A program made the translations under genes and the position numbers. 64,000 nt of DNA from DATCHW01 sp963806045 (GTDB lineage Bacteria; Bacteroidota; Ignavibacteria; Tepidaquicellales; Tepidaquicellaceae): assembly GCA_963806045.1 (NCBI GenBank), contig CAWDWP010000020.1, positions 1 to 64,000 of the forward strand, read 5' to 3'. The notes below the pieces were generated by a model. That model did not search any database, had not been told where the DNA came from, and worked only from the letters and a program-made list of their open reading frames with translations. Below, piece after piece: positions 20,297 through 29,242 of the stretch; positions within the stretch are counted from its first letter, which is position 1, and the number at the start of each line of letters is the position of its first letter.

Positions 20297-21824
20297 TTGA
20301 GAATCTGTAGTGCTATAATATTTTTGTTTCTTATTTTAGCTTGTTCAAATCAGGGATTTTCTCATCAAAAACCGCAGTTGAGCATCGAAGATGGATTGAA
20401 CGATCTCTATAACGTAAGACTTGAAGAAGCTGAAAATAAATTTCACTCTTATGGTATATTATATCCGGACGATATTAAGGGATTTTTTTTCGAGTCTATT
20501 GTTTATTTTTACCGTGCAGCTGCTACCGGGGATGAAAATTTATATAATAAATACATCGAACTCTCGGATAAAGTGATAGATAAATGTGAAGAACAACTGG
20601 AATTAAATGATAATAATATTGATGCACTATATATCAGCGGGGCTGTACACAGTTACCGTTCTTTAATTATGCTGTATTTGAATAAAAGCCTGCTTAAAGC
20701 CGCAGATAATGGTAACAAAGGGTACAGAACTCTTAAAAACATCGTAAAAAATCATCCCGATTATTATGAAGCCTATATGGGACTAGGATTATTTAAGATT
20801 GCATTAGGCTTTGTTCCGGATAAATACAAATGGCTGCTATCTCTTATCGGGATAGACGGAGATATTAAGGATGGAATCCAGATGCTCAGAACTTCAGCAG
20901 AAAAATCAAGATACAACAGAGTTGAATCTAAAGCGTTTCTCGTGGTATTTTTAATGAGAGAAAAAGAGGAAAAAAATACCGAGTCACTTGATATTGTAAA
21001 CAGCCTCGTAAATGAATATCCGGAAAGCCCTGTGTTCAGGGAAGTTTACGGGAGCTTGCTGATGCAGATTTGCAAGATTGATGACGCCGTTAAACAGCTG
21101 AACAAGGCGCTTGAATTAAATACGAATTCTATGCAGAATGAAATTAAGAAAGGTATTTATTCAATGCTGGGCACTGCTTATTTCAGAAAAAATGATTTCA
21201 AGAATGCAATTCTTAACCTGGAAGAATCATTTAAATATGTTCAGGAACAAGACAGGTATAATACTACGATTTATCTTCTTGCGGTTAGTTATGAAATGCT
21301 GGGCAGGAGAGATATAGCAATAGAAAAATATAAGGCTTCCAGAAACAAATATATTGATGAAAAAGACGGCGAACCTGAAAAACTGTTTTATCGATATTCC
21401 AATGAAAGAATATTATCCCCTATTAATGAACTCGACTCACTTACCACAATTGCCGTTAACGAAAGAGAAGAAGGTCTGTACGACGAATCCCTGAATAGTT
21501 TTAAAAATATTGAAGAACATAAATGGCTTGAAAAATATAACAATGATGACGCTAACATAAGATATTTTTATGAACTGGGGGTCCTGTATAATTTCAGAAA
21601 AGAAAATGATAAAGCTGTTGATTGTTTTAATAAATGCGTTAAGCTGAATCCCCCCACTGAAATCTGGCTGATTCCTCATTCATATTTTGAACTAGGTAAA
21701 ATTATATTACAGAGGCGGTAACAGAGAAACTGCTGAGAAAATGTTTGATAAAATCTACGACTACAAGGATTTTGATTTCCGTGATTTTCTTGAGTTGCGG
21801 CTGAGGAATTTCCTTGGTAAATAA
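20297..21824 (+). CDS. TPR-repeat lipoprotein (frameshifted near its 3' end)
   Basis: The frame starts with TTG and encodes MRICSAIIFLFLILACSNQ, a lipobox with Cys-17. A long run of tetratricopeptide helices follows (LYISGAVHSYRSLIM, AYMGLGLFKIALGF, AILNLEESFKYV, AVDCFNKCVKLNPP). Reading stops at 21721 with ILQRR, but one base removed near 21713 continues as GGNRETAEKMFDKIYDY to FLELRLRNFLGK at 21824, completing the last TPR. The total is then about 508 residues. It is probably an outer-membrane or periplasm-facing lipoprotein that scaffolds partner proteins. The start codon choice is uncertain because no good ribosome site is visible. Confidence 0.75.
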
Positions 21825-21890
21825 ATATTGGGAAACTAATTATTGAAAAATAATCAGATAAAAATTAAATTATAGAATAAATGTGTGCAT

Positions 21891-21924
21891 AAAAAAATCC
21901 CCTCTGCGAATGCAAAGGGGATTT
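21891..21924 (-). terminator. Intrinsic terminator of the subtilase gene
   Basis: AAATCCCCT (21895-21903) pairs with AGGGGATTT (21916-21924), with a seven-A run on the plus strand that gives a U-tract for minus-strand transcription. It lies 60 bp beyond the stop at 21985. Confidence 0.8.
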
Positions 21925-21984
21925 AAAAATGCTTTTCAGTTTTTTGATAAACTAATAAAGAACTAAAAAAATACAGGCCATGAA

Positions 21985-24378
21985 TTATTTAACAAACATC
22001 ATTTTCTTGATATCTGTAAAATCACCTGCCTGGATTTTATAATAATAAATTCCGCTTGCAAAATTCTTATAGAAATTTGCATCGAATTCAACCTGATACT
22101 CTCCTTCGGTTTTCATTCCTTTCACAAGTGTTGCGACTTCTTTACCGATTACATCATATAATTTAATCTGAACATATCCGGCTTTTGCAAGTGAATACCT
22201 GATAATTGTTGTCGGATTAAACGGATTAGGAAAATTTTGTGATAGCGAATACGTAATTGATTGCGTATTGTCATTCCTGACGGAAGTTACTGTTCCGAAC
22301 GGAAAGTTTGTGTTGAATGGTCTGGTGGAATAATATGCAATTACCTGATTCGTATCCGTAATTCCAAGATTTACATTTTGTAATGAGGTTGCAGAAGAAG
22401 TTGTTTTTGCAACAAGGATTAATGTTCTCAAAGAGTCGAGAAACTTGAACTTTAAAGAGTCAAATGTTAAAGGTCCTGTTGTAAATGGAATTGATTTAAG
22501 TTTTATATCCCCGTTACTCACAAGATTATTTTTATCTTTGTCCCAATACAAATCGAACGATGTAATCTGAGTTGATGTTGCGTTGGTAGTCATACCGAAT
22601 TTAACCATCTTTAAAGAGCCAAGTTGAGGATTGACTGTGGTTGAAATTTTTATACCGACAAGTTCCTTCGCAGTATCATTTGGAGCAAGAGTATTGCTTA
22701 TTAACATGTTACTTCCGCCATTAATACCCGCAAGCGTAAATTTTGGGGAAGTAGTAGCCGCAAGAATGTCTATTCTTCCTGCACCATATCTGTAATCTTT
22801 TCCCGGGTCGCCTTTTTCAACTGCCGTGAGTTCAAGAATTTTATCAATATCTCTCGGCAGATATTCCGGGCAGATTGAAAGCAGCAGTGCAACTGCTCCT
22901 CCTGCATGAGGAGTAGCAGATGATGTTCCTCCGAATGTTCCATATCCTGTTCCGGAACTTACATAAGTTGAAGTTGAACCTTCTCCCGGTGCTGAAACGT
23001 CGGGTTTAAGTAATCCCATGGAATCAGGAATTTCTACAGGTGCTACACGACTATATGGATAATCTTTATGATTCGAATCTATTGGATATGTATACGTACC
23101 CCACAATGCCCAGTTTCCCCATGTTGCGGGACCGTAGGGAGACGATGAATTAATAATATCGGTAGCACAAGTAACATTACCTATACCAATTACTCCGCTT
23201 AGATTTCCTATCTTTAACTGGTCAGGGTGTCTCCAGGGTGCAGGGCAATTTCCTGCAGTAGAAATGTTTAGAGGAATTCCATTACTGTTTCCATCGTTAC
23301 TCGTTGAATTTGTGTGAACCATTCCCCCTGCAAGAGACATGTCGGTTATTAATCTCATTGCAGAATAATCGGGTTTTGGACTCATATACCATTTCCAGCT
23401 GAGTGAACTTGTAACAATATCAACTCCCATCTGGAATGCGTATTGAAACGCTGCCATTTGCTGAGTTTGACCTGAACCATTTCTCATCAGCAGGCATTTT
23501 GCTTCGGGGGCTACACCTGTTTGTGTTCCGCCAGTTCCGTCACCTATTACGTGACCGAGTGTCGCAGAGCCGTGGGAAGCAGTTGTAATATTATAATTAT
23601 TTGTTGTATAATCCCAGCCAATAAGGTCATCTATTTTTCCGTTTCCGTCGTTATCAATTCCATTCAGGTCTCCCGCATCAAATACGGAGGTTGTCCCTGA
23701 ACCCCAGATAATTGTTTTTCCATTATTATTCGCATCTTCTCCAAGATTTTGATAAACACCGTTCACAAGGTCGGGATGCTTCCACCAGAAACCATCGTCT
23801 GCATTTGCCACCAATGCACCCTTACCTTTATTGCCCAACAGCCAGCAATCGTCTGCATTCATTAATACAACCCCTATTTCAGCAGCATCGGGACTTAAAG
23901 CATTCCAGATTGAGGAAAGAGCATCAGGCTTAGAATCATAAAGCATTTCTACGGGGTATTCCGCATCATAGCAAATCATCTGAACATTATTAAAATCATT
24001 CGCAATTGAATTAATCAAATCCCGGGAAGCTTTCAGCGCAATAATATTATTCATCCAGATAATTTCAAAGCCATCAATAGTTTTTTGTTTTTGCATGCTT
24101 TCAAGATATACCCTCACTTCATTTTGAGAGATACGAGAGAAATTTTGCAATCGTTCAATAACAATTCTTCGTCGTTCCTGTTTCGGTGTATCGTAGCTGA
24201 TAAAATCAAAATCTTTCAGATTAAGATGATTATTGAAAATAATATAAACAGGAATTTTCTCCATTGGAGATGACCTCATCATTTTTTCTTTCAAGTCTGA
24301 ATGAATCTTAGATTCATCCGCTCTGGAAATCTGAAAGAAGAAAAAAAGGAGCGAGAAAATTATAATTAATTGTTTCAT
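21985..24378 (-). CDS. Secreted S8 (subtilisin-like) serine peptidase with T9SS sorting domain
   Basis: 797 residues with signal peptide MKQLIIIFSLLFFFFQISRA. An inhibitor-like prodomain (~25-145) is followed by the S8 catalytic domain. The Asp is in LVANADDGFWWKHPDL, the His in HGSATLGHVIGDG and the Ser in GTSSATPHAGGAVALLL, so the triad is complete. A beta-rich middle domain (~520-690) and a T9SS CTD (NFPNPFNPTTIIRYSL, YDVIGKEVATLV, SGIYYYKIQAGDF, KMMFVK) close it. It would be exported and mature outside the cell, degrading protein for nutrition. Confidence 0.93.
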   Translation of the reverse strand: MKQLIIIFSLLFFFFQISRADESKIHSDLKEKMMRSSPMEKIPVYIIFNNHLNLKDFDFISYDTPKQERRRIVIERLQNFSRISQNEVRVYLESMQKQKTIDGFEIIWMNNIIALKASRDLINSIANDFNNVQMICYDAEYPVEMLYDSKPDALSSIWNALSPDAAEIGVVLMNADDCWLLGNKGKGALVANADDGFWWKHPDLVNGVYQNLGEDANNNGKTIIWGSGTTSVFDAGDLNGIDNDGNGKIDDLIGWDYTTNNYNITTASHGSATLGHVIGDGTGGTQTGVAPEAKCLLMRNGSGQTQQMAAFQYAFQMGVDIVTSSLSWKWYMSPKPDYSAMRLITDMSLAGGMVHTNSTSNDGNSNGIPLNISTAGNCPAPWRHPDQLKIGNLSGVIGIGNVTCATDIINSSSPYGPATWGNWALWGTYTYPIDSNHKDYPYSRVAPVEIPDSMGLLKPDVSAPGEGSTSTYVSSGTGYGTFGGTSSATPHAGGAVALLLSICPEYLPRDIDKILELTAVEKGDPGKDYRYGAGRIDILAATTSPKFTLAGINGGSNMLISNTLAPNDTAKELVGIKISTTVNPQLGSLKMVKFGMTTNATSTQITSFDLYWDKDKNNLVSNGDIKLKSIPFTTGPLTFDSLKFKFLDSLRTLILVAKTTSSATSLQNVNLGITDTNQVIAYYSTRPFNTNFPFGTVTSVRNDNTQSITYSLSQNFPNPFNPTTIIRYSLAKAGYVQIKLYDVIGKEVATLVKGMKTEGEYQVEFDANFYKNFASGIYYYKIQAGDFTDIKKMMFVK

Positions 24379-24566
24379 AATTTTATGCTTAAAGTTTGAA
24401 AAAAATATCCCAAATCTATTTATTGATAATGTAATAAATTCAATTCTAATAAAAAGTTTAGAAATTCAGTCGAACTATTTTAGGAGTTCCCCATTCCCGA
24501 ATTCCCGTTAAATGACGGGACAGGCAGGGGATAGGGGACCAGATGATGATTAAATTCATAATTACG

Positions 24567-24605
24567 CAGAGTCCTTTAGCGAATAAATTCGCTGAAGAGA
24601 CTCTG
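24567..24605. repeat. Dispersed hairpin repeat, copy 1
   Basis: CAGAGTC and GACTCTG form the outer arms, and AGCGAA/TTCGCT the inner arms, around the TAAA loop. A second copy, identical apart from flanking bases, lies at 24983-25021 in the same orientation. Both are followed by an A-rich stretch. The pair brackets the IS remnant. Confidence 0.85.
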
Positions 24606-24639
24606 GTAAAAAAATTTTAAGAGTTCCCCATCAGGGGGA

Positions 24640-24913
24640 CTGTGAAAAGAGTTAGAATCTATTACTGTTAGCTCTGACAAATAAGTTTGTCTCTTGCATA
24701 TTGTAAATTCACGGAATACTTTACCGACCTTTCATGTCCAATGTCTCTACAAATGCTTCTATAAATCTTACTAAATTATTCTCTTCTACGTATTCATCTA
24801 TAGATTCTGGGAATAATACTTTTTGATTTCGTTCTATGCCTTTGATATATCGCATTGTGTTTTGATTTGTTTATCTTCAAAACAATTAATTTCCATATTT
24901 CGTTTTCACACAG
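24640..24913 (-). mobile_element. Internally deleted IS1182-family remnant
   Basis: The ends read CTGTGAAAAGA (24640-24650) on the left and, on the complement of the right end (24901-24913), CTGTGTGAAAACG, so they look like imperfect terminal inverted repeats. The words GTTCCCCATC also mirror each other just outside both ends (24622-24632; complement of 24922-24933). Between them is only the N-terminal part of a transposase. Total size ~274 bp against ~1.6 kb for a full IS1182 element. The family assignment rests on the transposase N-terminus and is an inference. Confidence 0.55.
24721..24855 (-). pseudogene. N-terminal fragment of IS1182-family transposase
   Basis: A 44-codon ORF reads MRYIKGIERNQKVLFPESID, then EYVEENNLVRFIEAFVETLD, ending MKGR-stop. 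This matches the conserved IS1182/DUF772 transposase N-terminus (G-x-x-R-x-Q-x-x-L-x-P, N-x-V-R, AFV-x-x-LD). The catalytic DDE domain is absent. A short possible tail in another frame (VNLQYARDKLICQS-stop) follows and could be the original C-terminus after an internal deletion. It is non-functional. Confidence 0.65.
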
Positions 24914-24982
24914 CCTCAGGGGATGGGGAACTAGAGGAAAAAATGTTGGAATCGGGATGATCTAGTCGAATCTTATAAAGCG

Positions 24983-25021
24983 CAGAGTCCTTTAGCGAAT
25001 AAATTCGCTGAAGAGACTCTG
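24983..25021. repeat. Dispersed hairpin repeat, copy 2
   Basis: Same 39-bp double-arm hairpin as 24567-24605. The rest of the 24379-25079 spacer holds no gene apart from the transposase fragment. It also has further AGTTCCCCAT and GGGGATGGGGAACT words, so the spacer looks like a nest of repeats. Confidence 0.85.
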
Positions 25022-25030
25022 CTAAAAAAG

Positions 25031-25061
25031 AAAAAAAATAAACGCAACCTAAAGAGTTGCG
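25031..25061 (-). terminator. Probable terminator of acs
   Basis: CGCAAC (25043-25048) pairs with GTTGCG (25056-25061), and an A-rich run on the plus strand at 25031-25042 gives U-rich RNA when transcribed on the minus strand. It lies 20 bp past the acs stop. Confidence 0.65.
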
Positions 25062-25079
25062 ACTACGGATAAAAGAAAA

Positions 25080-26966
25080 TTACTCTTCCAATGTGGAAAT
25101 ATTTCCCGGGTCTTCACCAAGAGCACGGGATTTCAGGACACGGCGCATTATTTTTCCGCTTCTTGTTTTTGGAAGAACATCCACAAATTCAACATTCTCA
25201 GGTTTAGCAATTGGTCCTACTTCGTGACCTACGTGCAAAATCAATTCCTCTCTCAGCGCTTCAGATTTTTCAAAACCGGCTTTCAATATTACAAAAGTAT
25301 AAATAGCATTACCTTTTATTTCGTGTGGTAATCCTATTGCTGCTGCTTCTGCCACAGCAGGATGGCTTACAAGGGCACTCTCAATTTCTGCTGTACCGAG
25401 CCTGTAACCTGATACCTTGAGGACATCATCTGTTCTGCCGATTATCCAGTAATATCCGTCATCATCTCTCTTTGCCGAATCCCCCGTTAAATAATATCCT
25501 GGATATTTACTCCAATATTTTTCTATATATTTGTCCGGGTCATTATAAATAGTTCTCATCATAGCAGGCCAGGGAGTTTTTATAACAAGAAAACCTTCTT
25601 CATTATTTTTAACAGGATTTCCATCTTCATCTAATATATCTATTTCTAATCCCGGGAAAGGTTTTGTTCCGGAGCCGGGTTTTAAAGGAACTGAAGGTGT
25701 CGGGGTTATCATAAACATACCGGTTTCAGTCTGCCACCATGTATCCATTATTGGGCAAATTCCTTTTCCAATTACACGATGATACCATTTCCAGGCTTCG
25801 GGATTGATTGGTTCTCCAACCGTACCAAGCAAGCGAAGTGAAGATAAGTCGTGCCTGTTTGGCCAGGCATCACCGAATCGCATTAATCCCCGAATCGCAG
25901 TCGGAGCCGTATATAAAATTGTTATACCATATTTTTCTACAAGCTGCCACCACCTGTTCGGGAATGGAAAATTCGGAGCACCTTCATACATAAAAGATGT
26001 AGCGCCGGTAAGCAATGGTCCATAAACAATATAGCTGTGACCCGTAACCCAGCCGGGGTCTGCCGCACACCAGTATCTGTCTTCATCATTGATATCAAAA
26101 ACATATTTTAATGTCGAGTAAATTCCTACCATATAACCTCCCTGCGTATGAAGCACGGCTTTTGGTTTACCCGTCGTTCCGGATGTGTATAACAAATAGA
26201 GAGGGTCTTCAGCATCCAATTCAACAGCATCACATTTTGTATTTATTATGGGAAGATTAATCAGCTCGTGATACCATAAATCTCTTCCGTATTCCATATT
26301 AACAGGTTCACCTGTTCTTTTTATTACTAAAACACTTTCCACTGAGGCTGCTCTTTGCAAAGCTTCATCGGCAATTGCTTTTAAATGAACAATTTTCCCC
26401 CGTTGAAACGCTCCGTCGGCTGTAATAAGAACTTTCGAATGACTGTCTTCCAGCCTTTCGTGCAATGCTTCAACTGAAAATCCACCATAGACAACAGAAT
26501 GTACAGCGCCAATTCTTGCACAAGCCAGCATTCCAATTGCAAGCTCGGGTATTCTTCCCATATATAAAGTTACCCTGTCACCTTTTTTGATACCAAGGCT
26601 TTTAAGAACATTTGCAAATCTGCTTACTTCCCTGTGTAAAGCAAAGTAAGAATATGACCTGTAATCACCTTTCTCTCCTTCCCATATTAAAGCAACTTTA
26701 TTTTTACGGTGATTCTTCAAATGTACATCGAGACAATTATAAGCGATATTAGTCTTACCGCCTGTAAACCACTTATAGAATGGTTTTTTAGAATCATCCA
26801 GAACCGTGTTCCATTTTTTAAACCAATGAAGTTCTTTGGCTTCTTTTGCCCAGAATTCCTCGAGATTTTCATTAGCGTATTTCCTTATTTCTTCCCAGGA
26901 TTTTTTTCCTGAAGATTTGACAATTTCTTCAGAGGGATAAAACACTTCACCGGTTAATTTTTCCAT
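25080..26966 (-). CDS. acs: Acetyl-CoA synthetase (AMP-forming)
   Basis: 628 residues, the usual length. The N-terminal ACS domain has WFKKWNTVLDDS. The AMP-binding P-loop is YTSGTTGKPKAVLHTQGGY, the acetate-pocket region is ADPGWVTGHSYIVYGPL, and the adenylate motif is DTWWQTETGM. The C-terminal lid has GRTDDVLKVSGYRLGTAEIE and PKTRSGKIMRRVL with the acetylatable Lys. It turns acetate, ATP and CoA into acetyl-CoA, AMP and PPi in the cytoplasm. It is divergent from the barrel gene at 27227. A second, different AMP-ligase gene sits at 37865. The start at 26966 leaves a normal N-terminus. Confidence 0.97.
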   Translation of the reverse strand: MEKLTGEVFYPSEEIVKSSGKKSWEEIRKYANENLEEFWAKEAKELHWFKKWNTVLDDSKKPFYKWFTGGKTNIAYNCLDVHLKNHRKNKVALIWEGEKGDYRSYSYFALHREVSRFANVLKSLGIKKGDRVTLYMGRIPELAIGMLACARIGAVHSVVYGGFSVEALHERLEDSHSKVLITADGAFQRGKIVHLKAIADEALQRAASVESVLVIKRTGEPVNMEYGRDLWYHELINLPIINTKCDAVELDAEDPLYLLYTSGTTGKPKAVLHTQGGYMVGIYSTLKYVFDINDEDRYWCAADPGWVTGHSYIVYGPLLTGATSFMYEGAPNFPFPNRWWQLVEKYGITILYTAPTAIRGLMRFGDAWPNRHDLSSLRLLGTVGEPINPEAWKWYHRVIGKGICPIMDTWWQTETGMFMITPTPSVPLKPGSGTKPFPGLEIDILDEDGNPVKNNEEGFLVIKTPWPAMMRTIYNDPDKYIEKYWSKYPGYYLTGDSAKRDDDGYYWIIGRTDDVLKVSGYRLGTAEIESALVSHPAVAEAAAIGLPHEIKGNAIYTFVILKAGFEKSEALREELILHVGHEVGPIAKPENVEFVDVLPKTRSGKIMRRVLKSRALGEDPGNISTLEE

Positions 26967-27110
26967 GTCCTTAATTTTTTATTTAGTTAAACTATTATAA
27001 TAACAAAACCATATTTATTAATGTTTCTATGATTCTGTTAATCAAACAAAATTCATTTAAAATATTCAAATCAATTTAATTTGGCAAGAGTTTTATTAAA
27101 ATATGTTTTA

Positions 27111-27129
27111 TTTTGTGTTTGACACAAAA
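27111..27129. promoter_or_regulatory. Palindrome in the acs/barrel divergent promoter region
   Basis: TTTTGTGT (27111-27118) and ACACAAAA (27122-27129) are exact inverted repeats with a TTG centre. They lie between the acs start (26966) and the 27227 gene. The spacing fits an operator, for example of a CRP/FNR-like or TetR-like dimer, but no regulator is identified. Confidence 0.4.
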
Positions 27130-27175
27130 ACGGTATCAGGAATTTTACTTTTCCCCTAATATTGGAAAAATAAAA

Positions 27176-27217
27176 ATGGCAGAAAGATACTCAATTAATA
27201 AATTATATCAGGAATAA
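27176..27217 (+). other. Possible leader mini-ORF (MAERYSINKLYQE)
   Basis: ATG GCA GAA AGA TAC ... CAG GAA TAA encodes 13 residues and ends 9 bp before the ATG of the next gene. It shares its first four residues (MAER) and a Y-x-x-Q-like end with the mini-ORF at 14441. No ribosome site is obvious. Confidence 0.3.
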
Positions 27218-27226
27218 AAATTGAAT

Positions 27227-28615
27227 ATGAAAAGAGTTGTTTTTTTATTTATCGTATTGAGCACTGTTTCAACATTATTCGGTCAATTCAATAATGATTT
27301 GAAAAAGTATTATTCGGACAAAGCCGGAGTTATGACTGATTCTGTGCTTAACAGTAATAAGCTTTATCTTGATACATTATATCTTGATTTTGACAGCACA
27401 TTCAAATCAATAACAATCGATTACGATACATATTACAGGGACTCTGTTTATCTTGTTACTAAAGATTCTATCAACTCTTTACGGCTCGACTCACTTAACA
27501 TAATGTCATCCCTTCTTAAAAGCAGAATCAGTGCACTTTATACTGCATTTAAAGATTCTTTAAGACCATTCTTCACAGAATTTGAATCCGCGGTAAGAAA
27601 TAGCAAGCAGGAATATTCGTCCTGTGATGATTGCGAAGAAGTTGAAGATTATTACGACCGGCTTGATGAATATGACGATGTGCTGGACAGTGTTTCATCC
27701 GATTTTCAGGATAATTCATTTTCATTATATGATTCATTAGAGTCTGCACTAACTGATTCGGCGGGTGTTTATATGGATTCAATTTATAATTATGCACAGA
27801 CATTGCAAGAGAATCAGTTTGACGAAGATGAATTAAAAGATGATTCGGAGAAAATAATTTCTGAAGGAAACTCTTTTGATGAAAATTATTCAAAAATCTC
27901 AATTGATGCAGCTTATCAGAATCATGTTGCTTTCAGAGGAAGAGATAATGGAATTTATCAGAATTCATTCTCTCCGTCATTTACTTTTGAACATTCTTCG
28001 GGACTCGGTGCATCAGCGATATTTTATTTTGTAAACAAAACACAAAAAGTTTTTGATGAATTTGATTTAAACGCTTATTTTGATTTTGATATCACAAATA
28101 ATCTGAATGCTGATATATCCTATACCCGCTATTGGTTCGGGGACAGCAGTAATAATGCAAAGTCGGTATTTCAGAATACATTGTCCGGTGACTTGACATA
28201 CGATCTTGATTACGTTTATTTTGCTACTTCCCTATTTATGGATTTTTCAGGAAGCCAGTCAGAGTTTGGAATCCTTCTCGGAGCTGCTGCACCTGTTACT
28301 TTGTCCGAAAAATTTATTGGCGGCATACTGGGAACGGAACCTTCCATATATGCTACATTCGGCGAACAAAACAGTTTCTTTATATCAGGAAGAAGAAATA
28401 GAAGAGGAGTAACAATCCTTGCTCCGGGAAAGAACAGTTCATTCGGTGTAATGGATTATGAAATTACTTTACCTCTGATTTACACAACAAAATACCTGTC
28501 TGTAAAACCTTATGCTACATTGATAGTGCCATTAAATGTACTGGATAACAGCACAAGAAATCCATTTGTGAATTTTGCAATTGAAGTTTCAGTACCTTTC
28601 AATCTTAAATGGTAA
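27227..28615 (+). CDS. Predicted outer-membrane barrel protein with acidic N-terminal extension
   Basis: 462 residues from the ATG at 27227; a TTG two codons upstream is in frame but less likely. Signal peptide MKRVVFLFIVLSTVSTLFGQ. Residues ~25-215 are helical, very rich in Asp, Ser and Tyr, and contain CDDCEEVEDYYDRLDEYDD, a possible metal or calcium site. From ~225 on, alternating strands (SFTFEHSSGLGASAIFYF, LNADISYTRYWFG, FFISGRRNRRGVTIL) end in VPFNLKW, the aromatic terminus expected of a Bam-inserted barrel. It does not match a family I can name. It is preceded by AGGAATAAAAATTGA, a weak Shine-Dalgarno site. Confidence 0.7.
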   Translation: MKRVVFLFIVLSTVSTLFGQFNNDLKKYYSDKAGVMTDSVLNSNKLYLDTLYLDFDSTFKSITIDYDTYYRDSVYLVTKDSINSLRLDSLNIMSSLLKSRISALYTAFKDSLRPFFTEFESAVRNSKQEYSSCDDCEEVEDYYDRLDEYDDVLDSVSSDFQDNSFSLYDSLESALTDSAGVYMDSIYNYAQTLQENQFDEDELKDDSEKIISEGNSFDENYSKISIDAAYQNHVAFRGRDNGIYQNSFSPSFTFEHSSGLGASAIFYFVNKTQKVFDEFDLNAYFDFDITNNLNADISYTRYWFGDSSNNAKSVFQNTLSGDLTYDLDYVYFATSLFMDFSGSQSEFGILLGAAAPVTLSEKFIGGILGTEPSIYATFGEQNSFFISGRRNRRGVTILAPGKNSSFGVMDYEITLPLIYTTKYLSVKPYATLIVPLNVLDNSTRNPFVNFAIEVSVPFNLKW

Positions 28616-28660
28616 AAAAGTAAGAGGTAAAAAGTAAGACAGGATTAACGGGATAATGAA

Positions 28661-28696
28661 AGTTCGTTAAGTTAATTAAGTTCATTAAGTAATAAG
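28661..28696 (+). repeat. 9-bp tandem repeat (AGTTNATTA type)
   Basis: AGTTCGTTA, AGTTAATTA, AGTTCATTA and AGTAATAAG run in phase. The same family recurs at 29053-29079 and, as eight units, at 53044-53115. Confidence 0.75.
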
Positions 28697-28737
28697 AAAA
28701 AACTTAGATAGGATTAACCGGATAAACTGAGGGGAAA

Positions 28738-29001
28738 TTATTCATTTTCGAAGTATTTTCTTTTTTCGATTTCATGTATTAAATATGTCCGGATGTCTGA
28801 GATGGATTCATTCCCTTTCATTTTTTCAGCCCATATTTCTAAAAACTCAATTGAGAGTTCCGTTCCGGGTGTTAAAATCTTAAAAAACTTCGATTTCCCT
28901 TCTTCGCTTTCACCTGATTTAACACCGAATTCGTTTACTGCATCGCTGTAGATTTTTTCCCAGGTTTCAATATTTTCTATAATTTCAGTCATTTTAGTCA
29001 T
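28738..29001 (-). CDS. Small acidic hypothetical protein
   Basis: 87 residues, cytoplasmic, predicted mostly helical (MTEIIENIETWEKIYSDAV ... IRTYLIHEIEKRKYFENE). No domain recognised. It is flanked on both sides by intergenic repeat phrases (AGGATTAACNGGAT and AAGTTNATT). Coding-like composition and a clean start with no overlap support a real gene, but it could be spurious. Confidence 0.45.
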   Translation of the reverse strand: MTKMTEIIENIETWEKIYSDAVNEFGVKSGESEEGKSKFFKILTPGTELSIEFLEIWAEKMKGNESISDIRTYLIHEIEKRKYFENE

Positions 29002-29052
29002 TTTATATTTTAACTGTTTTTTTTGTTCTTTTGTTTCACAGGGGATAAAGAA

Positions 29053-29079
29053 AGTTAATTAAGTTCGTTAAGTAATCAC
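29053..29079 (+). repeat. 9-bp tandem repeat (AGTTNATTA type), second locus
   Basis: AGTTAATTA, AGTTCGTTA and AGTAATCAC run in phase. Together with 28661-28696 they bracket the small ORF at 28738-29001. The rest of the spacer up to hflX holds AGGATTAACAGG phrases but no gene. Confidence 0.65.
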
Positions 29080-29242
29080 AGGTAAACGGCAAGATTCACC
29101 CCCACCTGTTAAAATGATTCAGAAAGTAAGTCAGGATTAACAGGTTTACGTTTCCACTGGTTATTGAAAAGGGGATTATTCATTTCTTGGTTTTTTGATG
29201 CGAAGATTTTGATTAAATTGATTTTTAATTTATATTTATTTA

